Source of the DNA: Hymenopellis radicata
Taxonomy: Eukaryota; Basidiomycota; Agaricomycetes; Agaricales; Physalacriaceae
Length of the DNA: 64,000 nt
Direction of reading: 5' to 3'
Assembly (NCBI GenBank): GCA_015501595.1
Contig: JADNRX010000132.1
Coordinates: forward strand, 1-64,000
Translations under genes and position numbers: made by a program
Shown: positions 23,480 to 35,545 of the stretch, piece after piece
Layout of the letters: each line of letters opens with the position of its first letter
Numbering within the stretch: position 1 is the first letter of the stretch
The notes under the pieces: generated by a model
The model's database searches: none
What the model saw: only the letters and a program-made list of their open reading frames with translations
Told to the model about the DNA's origin: nothing

Positions 23480-23845
23480 AGGCTCGGAGTTGGCTGCATG
23501 CTCGCCGCGTTGCCCGTCGCCGACGCAGCATATGAACCGTCGAAGAGCTGGCGGCCACCGCAGTAGTTGATAGCCTCGCGCGGATCGGCAGGCATCCATC
23601 CATGCTGTAACCTGAGGCGGTAGTGCCACATTGAGGACGACGAACGTCCAAGCTCGGTGGAGTCTCCGATTTTCCACGTCTAGAAGAAAAAGTTTTGTGA
23701 TGCGTCCATGGAGGCTAGGGCAACAGACTTGAGCGACAATATGATAGTGGCGTTATATGACTACACATTCTTTGATTAGGGATAAAGCGAAGAAAGGAGA
23801 ATAAGACGACTAACCGCCCAATCATCCCACATGTCATAGTGTGGA
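23480..23845 (-). pseudogene. Captured fragment resembling the C-terminus of a GH5 exo-beta-1,3-glucanase
   Basis: On the minus strand, after an acceptor at 23680, the frame reads TWKIGDSTELG, then SMWHYRLRLQHGWMPADPRE and AINYC. W-K-I-G, then W-x-Y-x-L-x-L-x-x-G-W-M-P-x-D-P-R and a terminal Cys is the pattern I know from the end of basidiomycete exo-1,3-beta-glucanases (GH5). An upstream exon-like piece ends HYDMWDDWA before a GT donor. The catalytic glutamates are not present here. The frame runs on into unrelated sequence, so it is a fragment. The family call is from memory of the motif. Confidence 0.5.
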
Positions 23846-24324
23846 TCCGACAGTGCACCGATGCTGGGCGAGTGCGTCGCGCGGTAAGTGTCTCGGTCGC
23901 CGTGAGCGCTCGTTGAGCGAGGACAGTGGACTGGATGGTCGCAGGGAGGGATGATGGCGGTTGTAGAGAGAGCAGCGAAAGAAACTCAGCCAACCCTGGC
24001 ACGCTGCCAAGAGCAAGCCTGAGCACTTCTCGCACAGGCCCGGGTGTTGCTGCGTCTGTGAAGGGCCTTTGAGTAGGACGGTGAAAGGCAGGCGCGCCGT
24101 TGGTGGCATTGACCTGGGCGAATACGGACTGAACGCCGTGATTATCTTCCTAAGAAAATGGGATCAAGACCGAAAAACGAGCCAGTGTGTATACGCACCC
24201 GTCGTGGCCGGACGCCTGCGGTGGGTTGTTGGACTTCTTGAGGTCGATCTAAAGCCTTGTTCAAAGGCTTACGCGTTCACACAGAAAAAAGTTTGAGCAG
24301 TAAAGACGTACCTGCACATGCAGA

Positions 24325-24445
24325 AGACCTTACTGACACCGGCCTCGACACCGGTCTCGTCTCGCACGTCGCATTTTTGACAGCCTGACCAATGATGACG
24401 CCGGCGTCCTTGGTGCTGACAAGGGCGCGAAGGGTCAAGGTTGTC
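24325..24445 (-). pseudogene. Captured, frameshifted KH-domain fragment (hnRNP-K/PCBP type)
   Basis: The minus strand reads TLRALVSTKDAGVIIGQ, the start of a type-I KH domain with its G-x-x-G-type loop region. It then changes frame (a small deletion near 24377) and continues VRDETGVEAGVSKV, the next part of the same domain. This matches the first KH domain of fungal Rnc1/Pbp2-like RNA-binding proteins. A Lys/Asp-rich stretch upstream on the same strand (24727-24990) may be its N-terminal part. It is clearly non-functional and lies inside the 4.6-kb transposon. Confidence 0.75.
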
Positions 24446-25029
24446 GTCGGTTGTCGTCGGTCGTCTCAAGGCGGGTTCATCGCAGCATCGTCGCCGTCGT
24501 CCTCTGGATTTTTTGAATAATGCTGCCTGCTGGAGAGGGCTTATGCGGCTCCTCGTCGTTGCCTGGCAGTGGTTCACGCGTGTCAGACAGAGCGGCCTCA
24601 ATGCGAGGACTTACGCGTGTGATGTGGTGGTAGGAGAGGTAAGGGCTTACGTAGCCAGCTGGCGCCGTGGCTGATAGACCGACCGATAAACACACCTTTT
24701 CGGCTGGACGCGTCCACGACGCCGTCTCAGCCCCAAAGAAAATGAAACTTCGGTTTGGCGCCATTCTCGACAGCCGCGCTTATACTCCAAGAGTCTTGTG
24801 TATACGATCCTCGCCGATGCTGCCTCTCAGAGCCGTGAGGTGCGGCCTCGTTCGAGGGCTTATGCTGCTCCGAACGCTTACGCGGCTTCTCGTCGTTGTC
24901 TTGGTAGCAAGACGGGATCGTGGTCGTGGTAGGAGGCAGAGAAACAACTCTGCGATCACTGTCCGCATTGTTCGGATCGGTCCCCAATCATAAACGGAAC
25001 GCTCGGGACAGCGACGTCGGGCTCGGAGT

Positions 25030-27200
25030 GATGATTAAAGTGTCGGGATTTCATGCAGTGTAGTTATATTATATGTTGCAATACAATTTTCTGTAATAAT
25101 ACTGCATGCAAATGAGGAATTACACTTACATAGATAGTATCCCATCAGTCTCCAGCACTGCAACGGACGCGAATTGAGACTTCGGATATGGCGCATTGTA
25201 TTCGCTTACTTATTTAGAGTAACTAAATTTTTCGTCAATTTTTTGGCCTAGGTGAAGATGCAACTCACCTCGTTCACGCTGCTGACAATGTCTTGCGAAG
25301 TATTCGGTAACTGGGACGACTAAGATTGACCGTCAGGTATTGGGTTACATTGTACAGTGTTAATGCTTGGGCTCTCAGGTTCTTACATGCATGCAGTCAC
25401 CGTCCACGGCGTGCTGAACGATGTCCGGATCCCAGGTCCGGCGATCCGAACAGTGATCAAGCACTGTTCGGAGTCGTCAATCTTACCCTTTTACCACCAC
25501 CATCCGTCTCTCATCCCTGCCTTCCTCCCTCATCTCTCGGTTTCTTGTATGTTGGCGCCTCAGTTCGCCGCGTAAGCCCTGTCAACACAGGCAGCATATT
25601 ATTATTCGCAGTGTAATCGACTTATGGAGTCGGCGTCACGCAGTGCCCCGTTGCACCCTTGGACGGGTCTGTGACAGCAAAGGCTGAAGGAATACATGCC
25701 ACCCATCTGCAGGCGGGCAGCATCGTGTCGTGTGTCCTTTTCCTCCTATGCCTTCACCACTGATTCAATCCTAGCCACAACAGACCCCAAATTCAGAGGC
25801 GGGCTATCCGTAACGTTGAAACACCGGTCGTCATTTCGCTCACCCGTGTAAGGCGCCGTGCCGACGACGACGGATGACATCCCCGCCAAACCGTGGGCCC
25901 ACTCAGAGCCAGGCCGACCTTGAGCAGGGCTTTGTGGGCCCATGGTTAGGAGGCGGTGTCATTTCAAGGTTGTTCAGTCCCTACTCAAACTCTCCGGAAA
26001 CACTACACTGTCTTAACACTTATTTTAGTACTTGAAAGATTTCCTTCTTGCCCGTATGCCAGACATCCGTCAAATGGTGCCACGTATGCATCACGTGTGT
26101 GTTGGTTTTGTTCTGATCGGACTGTTGGGTCTTGTCGTCCAACTTGTCCTTTCACCGCCACTCCCCCTACTCGTAAGCGATGACTTCCACCACAACCGAC
26201 CTCTAACGATTACTCCAGAACAACAATGACTACTTTTGCTGCGACAGCCGCCCGCTACGAGGACCACCTGCTACGACGACCACCTACTACCACGACCATC
26301 CCCGCTAGGACGATTATCCACATCACGACGACCTTGCGCTACGACAACCACCTACCGCGCCTTTGCTGCACCACCATTTGCATGCCACGTAGACATTGTA
26401 TGTGTGTTGAGTTTTGTTCCGGCAGGGTCTGACTGTTTTTTTCCAGCCCATTACGATACTGTGGCCCTACCCGAATACCTACCCGGTTCGTGTACCCATA
26501 ACGACGATACGATGATGGTACAGCGACGACTTCAACACAACGACTCGCCCGCTGTCTTCGTGCGTGTTATATTCACTGGCGTACTCCTACTGTTCATCTA
26601 ACATTCCCCTCAAGGCTGGTCTGTTCTCGGCAGTGGTTTGACTACGACTACAACATGGTAACGACTACGATACAAGGACGACGATGACCTTAAACAGCGA
26701 CGATGATCTTCCCGACCAGCGATGACGATGTCCTTGAACAGCGATGACCATCCACGACATGTGCTGCCAGGATGCTACGACGCTTTAACCACCAGGATGA
26801 GAATGACAGCGACGAAGGTTCCCACCATAATGACGGCCCTCCTACGATGACCATATGCCAACACATTGCTGCTTTTGCTCGACGACAACATCTGCTGCAG
26901 ACAATGAACACTGCATAGCCACAGGGATGGTGATGACTCATTTTTCGGTGGCGGCTCGACAGACAATGCTTACCTTTATGTCTGTTGTTATATAGTTAGC
27001 TCTCTGTGCTACTCAAGTTATGATATTTCTGCTTTAATGGAATGAGTTCTCTATTTTATTGGTTATCTCAATTTGCTCAGTTCTCGTGTATCCTCTGTGT
27101 ATCCTCTGTGTATCCTCATTGTCTTTGTATGCTGATTTCCTTAGACCTTTGCTACATTGAGTTGGTGTAGGTTACATAGTGTTGGATCTGAGCTAAATGT
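25030..27200. other. Right half of the 4.6-kb transposon, no recognised gene
   Basis: Contains ACGACGAC-rich simple sequence around 26220-26780 that opens frames on both strands by composition alone, and AT-rich sequence after 26980. A minus-strand frame at 25746-25943 (ending NLGSVVARIESVVKA) could be another captured exon, but I do not recognise it. Confidence 0.4.
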
Positions 27201-27423
27201 AGCTTATTTCGGAGCAGCATGAGCTGCCTTGGATATGACTTAACGTACCTTGAGTAAGACTTGAGATACTTTGAGTTAGACTCAAGGCAGCTTGAGAGAA
27301 TGTTTGGACCTGAACCTTTGCCAAAGTTAACCAGGCAGAGTTCATATCTTGATGTCCTCTAGGCAACCATGTTCACCGTGGTTGACTCAGTAGTCCTCTA
27401 GGCTGGTGACCCGTTTCCTGATG

Positions 27424-29330
27424 GGTATCTGTCAGTTCACATAATCAAGGAGCATTGTATAAACGAATGGGACACTGAAATTGAACAAGACTTGCAACAC
27501 GAAAGTGACTTTTGGTGTGCCGGCCAGGGTCCTCAGAAGCAAGGTCTAGAACCCCGAATGCGAAAATCGGCCGTGTTTGGTACGTAGTACAGGTGTTCGG
27601 CAAGTTGTTTCCTGCCCGCCAGGACCCGAACCCTCCCACCATCATGTCTCTCAACGACGTCTGCCGCAATTCTATCGTCTTGGTGCATTTTCAGCATTCA
27701 ACAATGTCTGGAACAGGCATGGTGAGCTTACCTTGCCGTTGACACGATTTCTGCACTAAAAATCCATACAGTCGACGCAGCTGTCGTCTGCTAAATCGAA
27801 CGATAGCGGCGACGGCTGGTGAGACACGCAAAGAGTCTTCGTGTTTGCATTTTGTACAACTCCCGGCAAGCCATGCGTCGTCGCCCACTAAAACTTCATT
27901 GTTGGTTCGAGGAGTAGCGAGGTGAGCAGAGCGTGTCGCAAGTCCATAGCTGCTCAATTCATCGAGATTCGGGCTCAGATTCCGCAGAAGGCGTACGGCT
28001 TCCGGGAGAGAAATACAGTGAGTGAGACGTCACCTTGGCCCGGTTCGCGCGCTGAGGATTCATATAGTCTTCAAGATTCGCGTGGAGTGAGCTCGTCGCG
28101 CAGAGGAGACCGCGCAGAGGAGACCACCTCAATTCATCCAGATCCGGGCTCAGAATTCGCAGAAGGGATGAGAGGGGTCGAGGTAGTTGAGAGGGTCACG
28201 ACAAGCCAGCAAGGTGTGTCGCCAATGTTCCTCTCAGATTCAAGAATGCTTACTCGGTCCAGAACAGTTGTGGATAAAACGGGTCTCGGGAATCCAGTCC
28301 AGACAAACAGCAATTTGTAATGCCTTCGAGGGTCGAACCAGGGCGCGGAGAGACCGGGAGAGAAGAGAAGGTGTCAGCGACATGACTGCGAAATGAAGAG
28401 CACGTCGATCACACGTGACGGTTAAGGTTCGTCTTGAACCGTCACCTTCTTCAAATTGAAAAACTGATTTCTGCTAGGAACGACGCGTCATCTTACCTTG
28501 GAAATGCGACTTACGCTGGATATCAACCCCTCGGATCGCGACTACCAGGAACCTCGGAGAATTGGACTTTGAGCAGCGTGGATCTGCTCGCCGCAGAGGC
28601 TTTTGGTTTTGGGAAAATGGTGTGTTTTGACGGCGTTTTGAGGTTCATTTTTGACGTCTTTTTCAGTGTCTTTTCTACAGATTCAGTCCTCGCTCGCTGA
28701 TGATGGCGTCCCATGACTATTGGCTTGAACTTGAAGCGGATATTCAAGTCATTTCTGCAGCGACGACGTGGCCGCCGCCTCAACCTCTGAACGCGACGTG
28801 AACCGTACACCCTTCTGGACTTGGGAAGAGCGGATCTTGCGATTCGAGCGGCGTCTGCTGTCCTCGCCGGACCGGCTTTTTTTCCAGGAAAAAGGCGCGT
28901 GCTTTCCGTCATTCTTTAGCACTATTTCTGACCCTTTTCAGATCAAATCAACCTCATTTCGGGCGTAGATCTAATGGGATTCCTCTAGCGATCCGATCGC
29001 CGTTAGGCATGCCTGGACGAAGAGGCGGCTGCGCCGCCTCCTTGGACACCGCTACACTTCGTACCTGCTAGTTTCAAGACTTCTGTTTTCGGACTACAGG
29101 CTGTTGAACGTCTACGGCGTGATGTGGCCTCGCCGGCCCGGCTTTTTTTTTCGGGAAAAAGTGAGTATTCTGGGTTCATTTCGCGGGTATTTCTGACGTG
29201 AATTTCACTAGGGTTCAGCATCATTTTACCATCAAATTCGGTACGTACACGCTTCAGATTTGATGGCTTTTGAACCTGACGACGCGCCAGGAATCAAATC
29301 GCCGCTTCGCAGCCTTTAGGATGTATGGAC
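27424..29330. other. Right arm of repeat unit, second part (copy B), no recognised gene
   Basis: Resumes the copy A alignment at A 10109. The 132-codon frame at 27922-28320 is identical to A 10607-11005. The CTCGCCGG/CCGGCTTTTTTT modules recur near 28866 and 29134. Identity to A declines after about 29260. Confidence 0.5.
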
Positions 29331-30029
29331 TCCTTCGCGTGGTTCAAGGCCGATACCCTGACTTCTGACGAACAATCGGTGATATTCGACTATCGTCCGT
29401 TCTCCTCGCCGCAGCGGCTTCTCATCTGAGAGTGAAAGGTTCGTTTCGGGTGTTGCATCCTCATTCTATCGCTAACAGCTCTGACCTAGACCTTCGTGAG
29501 CCATGCGACGCAGTCCTTTATAGCGACACATTTCTCTCTCGAAATCTTGGACTCCTGCAGGGCGAAGTGCGCATTCCTTTTCGCGCGGCTATTCTCGTAT
29601 TGGCTGGATTTTCCACCCGCATGGGCTTACCGCTGCTACTCGAGTCACTTTCGGATATACTGCGCCGCTGATGTAGATCTGGATCTCGCGCGACTCGGGC
29701 TTTATTTTCGCATTGGGTAAGTCGACGGGGAACTCTGTTTGGGTACGTGCCTTATTTGTGCTGAATTCATAGGCTAACGGCGTGCAACTGACTCAGGATA
29801 CTGGCAGCAGTGACCAGCGACTCATCGCCGCTGCGCCCGCGTTGCGGGCTTCTCACTAGCTGCGAAGACAATGAAAATAACAGACAATCTGCGCCACACT
29901 TTAACCGATACTGGACGGTGACGATTATGGATGTTGATGGGCTCGACAACGACGACGACTCCGATACGCGTGCCACCGCTGTCGTGCTTTGCTGTGCACG
30001 GAGCAGTATCCGACGTCTGCAATATTGGA
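29331..30029. other. Diverged sub-repeat bridge between copies B and C
   Basis: This stretch is only loosely similar to the corresponding parts of copies A and B (around 12089-12850). Shared anchors include GATCTGGATCT and GCAGCAGTGA followed by CAGCG. Similar modules already occur twice at 12089 and 12498, about 408 bp apart, so the bridge looks like another old member of a diverged sub-repeat family and not part of the recent duplication. No gene is recognised. Confidence 0.55.
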
Positions 30030-33000
30030 GGAGGAAGGTTCGTACCTTTCACTTTGTTTCGATCACTTTCCGGACCTAACTCTTTGTATTTCGTAGCGAC
30101 GGCGACTGCAGCTCCGTCTCGCTGCCCTGTTCTTGCGGTGATTCGGGTTATTTCTAGAGTGGTTTCGAGAGGGTAGGAGCGAAAGCGCCGCATAGGGGCC
30201 GTTGTAACTGGTAGAACTACGTAGAATCTACGCCGTTAGAGATATCTATTTGTAGACTACGCGAGAAATGAACTTGATTTGTTGAATATCTATTGTGCGA
30301 ACATAAGAAAAGTGAAGCCTGGACCCTTCGAAAGCGTTACTTAGAGTGACTACAAAATATATATCTTGAAATAGACACTCATTAAAGGTTGTAGAGAGGC
30401 CTAAAATACTGTAGAAAGTACAGTAGGATATCCTACTAAAACATGGTGTACACCCAATCTCGGAGAAATTCATGGACCTACCGATATACCACATGTCCAC
30501 TTTTACGAACAAGTGAGTTGCCTCAAAACGTCCGATATCAACTTCTCGAAAACTTCAATGCAGGGGAGCCCAGAAACCTACGCGATCGATGTTATGAACC
30601 CTGCAGATGATGTCCGTCGTGTCGCCAGGAAGACAACGCGTGTCGTACGTGGGATATTAACTCCGCTCGCGCAACGGGTATACCAAGCTGGGTCCCCATT
30701 CCAGGAGCTGTATCGTCCGGAATTGGCGGAGAAATGTCGTGTTGAAGTCATAGATCGAGCCCAGGTCAACCCAGGTGATCGGGTAAACTTGCACTCGAAC
30801 CACGACCAGTCCGATCTTGGACGTGGTTACACCAACGCGTACCTTTGCTTTCCCGCTCTCTGGCGACTCTAGCGGACCTGAATCTACTTGGATGCTCTTC
30901 TAGGCTTACGTAATACGAATTCCGACGGTGCTTGGAGCGCTGGACGCGCTTTTACCCGACTTTTCGCGTCAACGCCTCAGCGAGGCGTTTAGGACCCTGA
31001 CCATCGATGACACGAGGATTTCTTGAACCCTGTGACGTTTCTGGGCCTCGACAATCTTATCTTGACCTCTCGGATGTGGGGAAATGACGCAGGTGGTCGT
31101 TCTCCTCCTCCATCCCTCCGACAGTTTTGGCGAATCAGCGTTTCCCGCCAAAGCCGGCTTGATCTGGCGACTTGGGCACTTGTATATACCCTGTATAGAC
31201 TTACTTGCGGTGGCATATTGGCCGTAATCGACAATCACACGACAATAATCCTGAAATCAATGTGGCAGTCAGAGGGTTCGTGCCTTTTCTCTTGTCCAAT
31301 CGCTTCAATTTCATTCCGATCCTGTGATATTTGATTAGAACGTAAACATAGACCTATCTCCGGGTCTAGAACGGCGAAGAGCGCAACGCGAAGCGGTGCG
31401 CATCTCCGCCACGAAAATGAGATCTGTAGGTTTTTCATCTTCTCCGTTTTAAGCGGCTCAATATGACTCCCATCAGATTTGCAGGGTAATCATGAAACGA
31501 TCCCAGCATGTTGGAACTTTGGAGGAACGCAAAGGGAAAGGATGAGTACCGCAGTTATGAGGAGAGGGTAAGTTCCTTTCGTTTTGGTTTGGTTCTCTGA
31601 GGTGTAGCAACTTTCGCAGTTCAATTGTGATAGCTACTAATTAGATATTTTGGTCTCCACAGGCCGCGCAGGGAGGCTCATTTACGCGGGACGCGAGAAA
31701 CGGCCTGGCGTGGCGGCACGAAATTGCTTGGAAGTTCCAGACGTTTTCGCTCCAAGCGGCGTTTCTAAGCTAGGAGACCGATTACCCGAAACTATTTACG
31801 TTTTTATTGGAGCCTGGACTTCTGTAAATGCGATAAAAGGCGGCAAGAATCCAACCAGACCCATCATCCTCCACTTTCTCTCCCACTTTGTCTCTCTTCT
31901 CTCACAGTCAGTCCTCGTATTCTTCTCTGCTCTATACCTACCTTCTCAGCTGTTTACCAGAGCGTCTTGTCCTGTCCGCCGACGCTATCGCCATCGACCT
32001 CCCGACGCGTTTAAAAGCGTGACCCCGTTTACTCAGTTGATCGTGATCGTGGGTTTCCTCCCGACCACCATCATCCCGCGTCGCTCACTTTTTTTGTCCA
32101 TTGTCTAGTCGTCTTCGACGCTGCTTTTCACGACGCTTGAACGCTCTCGTCAGTCATTTCTCTTCTGTGCCCAACAACGAGCTTACCCAGAAACTTTTCA
32201 GACTTCCCAAGTCGGCCCTCTCGACTGCGACGTTGGCGTGTCTAATGAGGGACTAGGATGCTTGTCTACGACGGCATGAGGATGTTCAACTATCCAGTGC
32301 GTTGCTAAACGGGCTTTTTTTTTTACCATTTTCTGACTTCCCTTTATCTAGGTGCTCTCTTGGTGTCCTTTCTCCTTCTTCATCGTTGTTCGCAGTCGGG
32401 TTCCTTTTGGCTCATCGTCCACGACCACGTCCTCCGCCGTCCATAGCCCGCTTTCGAATAGCGTGAGGTTTTTACCTCGTCCTAGAGCCGCCCATCGTTG
32501 AATCTTGAGCCTTGGTACGTCGCTATCCTTCCTTTTCAACTCTGAACTCAGTATCATTACAGACCGACCTCGAGTAATTGCATTATGGAGACCCAACCGA
32601 ACCCCTCGCGACTGCCATACTTTTCAACCGACTCGTTGTTCTCCGAGTCTGCGAGCATCCATTCCCGACTCTCGGTGGTCATGCATTTGGCTACGTGCCG
32701 GTGAATATTGGTTTGGCTACGCGCCGGCTGATTCGTGTCGTCCCGCCTTCAATATCAGCCAAGCCCACTTCACGGACGAAGAATAGGATTTGAACACCAT
32801 TTGATGCAGCGGCGGTGATGATGGCGGCACCAGGAGGCGCGACTTTGCCACGGCCGGATGGGTTTCTGAAGAGCGGGATTCTGTCGGGCTGGGATAGTCA
32901 CGATACGATATTTTGTGTCCGTCCCGAAGCACAGATATCGCCGGCGTCTCCTTCATCGTTGGTCTTCGGTAAGCTTCTCAAAGTTGACGTGAATTTCCTT

Positions 33001-33660
33001 GTACTGATGACATACTCTAGACATCTTGGACTCATACTCTGCCTAATGCACCTCGCCCGCCTCAAACGTCGCGTCTGTCTGGACTCGTCCGGATTGCGCG
33101 ACGTCGTTCCGCTATGATGTAAGGCGCGTCGGACGTAGGATGGACGATACTCCCTCACTTCTAGGGATGACGGGCCCGCTGGCAGCGTCGTCCACGGAAA
33201 GGTGAGATTGTTAAAAATTTGCGCACTTGCTTCATAAACTGATGTGATGTTGGTGTAGGATGGCGGGAGTACGATGAATGCCTCTATATCATAGAGGCAA
33301 CACCGTCGTTACGGTCTTACGACGTGAGCCGGACCCGTCAGATGTGGCGAGAGTCGAGGTCGGGATGAGGCTCGACTTCAAGGTGGAGTATGGGGCGTAG
33401 CGAAGGAGGATTCTGTCGAAAACCCTCTCGCGCGATGCGGAGACCCACCACGCCATGGTGAGCGTTACAATTTTGAGTCTGTTATTACTAAATTGACATG
33501 TTGCACTTTAGACTCGTATTTCGACGTCGGATTACACATCTTCTTGACCAGTAGGCACCTAGGTTCGAACGTCGACGACACTGCTTAGTCTTGGGTAAGT
33601 GTTTCACGACGCCTGTTAACTTGGTTCATGCTAACCTCGTCATCTTACTAGACTTTTAGC
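30030..33660 (+). other. Intron-rich, gene-like stretch without recognised product (copy C)
   Basis: Copy C counterpart of 560-4150. It contains a 119-codon plus-strand open frame (30513-30872) that is interrupted in A and B, and the donor of the intron at A 2771 is deleted here. These differences argue against conserved coding function. No product recognised. Confidence 0.42.
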
Positions 33661-34074
33661 GGAGTTACATGGGGCGTCGTTAGTTGTGGATGTAAGGCCG
33701 ACACTCAGGTACTGGGGAAGATATATGCCTTAGCTATATATCCCCCACCTGCTACATAGACTTGACTCGGTAGTATTCGCGGGTTCTTTCTTGTAGTATC
33801 GTAGCAGTACCCTTAGTGTAGACTGGTACTTGATAGTAAGTCTTCTCTCGTGTCCGTACACTTCCTTTGTACTGACAAGCTTTCGTAGTATACGGGATTT
33901 GACCTCCCCTCCCTCATAAGTCTGAGTTTGACAGCTCTCCGTAAGCGCGCTCCCCAGTCCCAATATTGTAAGCACCCCACCCTCCGAACTATAAGCACTG
34001 GTGCCCCACCACATCTCCCTCCCTGGCGAATGCGGAAGTGAGGCCGAACGCTCTCCCTCGAGGAAGTCGCTCCC

Positions 34075-34205
34075 TCCCGGGGTGCATGCTCGAGGAGGTG
34101 ACTCTGGGGTGCTGTCCGAGAGGAGGTCGCCTGGAGACATGCTTGAGGAGGTGAACTTGAGGAGCTTGGTGGGGGGAAGTGCTCGAGGAGGTCGACGCTA
34201 GGGTA
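34075..34205. repeat. GA-rich minisatellite, copy C
   Basis: Same array with the short form seen in copy A. Just upstream, copy C lacks a CTCTCACCTTCTTCC-type segment (about 18 bp) present in A and B. Confidence 0.55.
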
Positions 34206-34448
34206 GGGTTGCTCCACAGCATTGAGGCGCGCGTGCCGGAGGAGGAGGAGGAACCCCCGAGCGGCGGGGGGGGCGTCGTACCCTAAGCATGACTGTTAGT
34301 GCAAGTACCAAGGGCGTGCTAGTCTGATTCGCCTCATTCATACGTGCTGTACTGCTCTACCGTGCCGGTCAAGAAGTAGGCACTTATCAAGGTTATCGTA
34401 CGTGTCGCTTCATCAGAGAATGTACAGCAGCTGATTGACATTCACCAG

Positions 34449-34830
34449 CCATCGTTGGGCACGAGGGAGACGTGACCGGCTTCCACTCTGCGATGACCCG
34501 CGTCTCTTCCGCCAACCTGGGTGTTGCGGCCTTCACCAACGACGATACCTACGGCCCGTACTTTATCCAGGTCATCAAGTACCGCATTATGAACAAGCTC
34601 CCGGATTGAATGTCACGGGCTGGAACAGCATGCAAGTGTACTTTCTATGTCTGTTTTGGCTACTTGATTGACCCGGTCTCGTAGTTATAAACAAACCGTT
34701 GTGGATGCTTATACCACCTCCCTTGCAATGACACCTGCGCCTACCAACCCGTCTGCTCCCAGCGTAGCTTACGCAGATCTCGCTGGCACGTACAGCAATG
34801 GTGCATTCGCAGGCGAGTCAAACCAGACTA
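34449..34830 (+). pseudogene. Beta-lactamase-like serine hydrolase fragment (copy C, longer)
   Basis: Copy C keeps about 0.13 kb more: after YKQTVVDAYTTSLAMT the frame continues PAPTNPSAPS and YADLAGTYSNGAFAG, the D-L-A-G-T-Y-S-N motif typical of the C-terminal domain of this fungal family. Copy C has lost one C in the run before CGGATTG at about 34602, which shifts the frame inside the first exon. It is also non-functional. Confidence 0.6.
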
Positions 34831-35545
34831 GAGGAGCCCGGGACTGCAGCCACACGTGGCGTGCAGCGAATCTGGGGTGTCGCATAACATCCACCTTGAA
34901 AGAAGGCGGCTATGAGCACACACAACGTCGAGCGTGTGACCGTAAGCCGAACACTTGAACGCTAGTGTCCGGTCTTGGCAGAGCTTAACGAGATTTCCGT
35001 GGGACGAAGACGAGGCTTTTTTTTCATAGGCAACGCGAATGAATGAAAGCGATTCCGAGTTCAACATGTTTGTGTTGTGTTATGCTCTGCGTTGCGAGAT
35101 TAGTGAGAGCCTGACGAGAACATCGTGGCCGGAAATACCGATGGGAATTGATCCTGCTGTTCTCCTCCGGATAAGTTGGCGCTGGTCAAAGCTGCCAAAC
35201 GGTGCGTCCAAAACGACACGCGCTCGAGGATATGCATGGGTAGGTTTAAACCGGTTTCTTGCTCGACCCGCATACGACGAGTGGACGCCTCCCACTGGTC
35301 CACGCCGGCATGACAAGACGTCAATTTCCGAGTTGCATTAAAAGTCTAGCAGCATGAGGTGCGAACTTGACGTGTGTGATGGCCGTCTAGTAGTTGGTGA
35401 CTCGAGGCGTTCCTGGTGAACAACGTCAGTCATTCAGGACCTCGACGGGTGCGATGGACCAACCACAAGACAGGAAGCATCCAATATGTACCTGTCCTGA
35501 CACCTTTGAAGTAGATCATTGTCAGGAAGCAAGTCCACGTACGTA

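Larger units (their letters stand above)
22822..27423. mobile_element. 4.6-kb non-autonomous TIR transposon with captured host sequence (copy B)
   Basis: Inserted in copy B only, 56 bp after the right target duplication of the hAT MITE. It starts CATCAGGAAACGG and ends with the exact inverse CCGTTTCCTGATG (13-bp perfect terminal repeats). Flanking bases suggest a 2-bp GG duplication at the empty site GCGGGTATC. Both subterminal regions (22850-23080 and 27220-27320) are packed with CTTGAG/CTCAAG motifs, as in elements whose transposase binds subterminal repeats. No transposase frame is seen. The interior holds decayed pieces of unrelated host genes. The superfamily is not assigned. Confidence 0.85.
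12262..29330. repeat. Segmental tandem repeat, copy B (enlarged by nested transposons)
   Basis: Matches copy A from base 12262 on. It reads 12262-22251 against A 1-10060, is interrupted by a 506-bp and a 4602-bp element, then resumes at 27424 against A 10109. Identity to A is very high until about 29260, then falls gradually. This copy carries an intact kinase gene. The two insertions explain why the copy is about 17 kb and A only about 12.3 kb. Confidence 0.92.

Noticed and set aside
26220..26780. Repeated ACGACGAC segments as a CRISPR-like array
   Set aside because: Simple-sequence drift without constant repeats and unique spacers, in a eukaryotic genome.
22822..27423. Helitron interpretation of the 4.6-kb insert
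   Set aside because: It has perfect terminal inverted repeats and apparent target duplication; Helitrons have neither.
30513..30872. 119-codon plus-strand frame in copy C
   Set aside because: Interrupted in A and B by small indels and unrecognised; treated as part of the unassigned intron-rich stretch.
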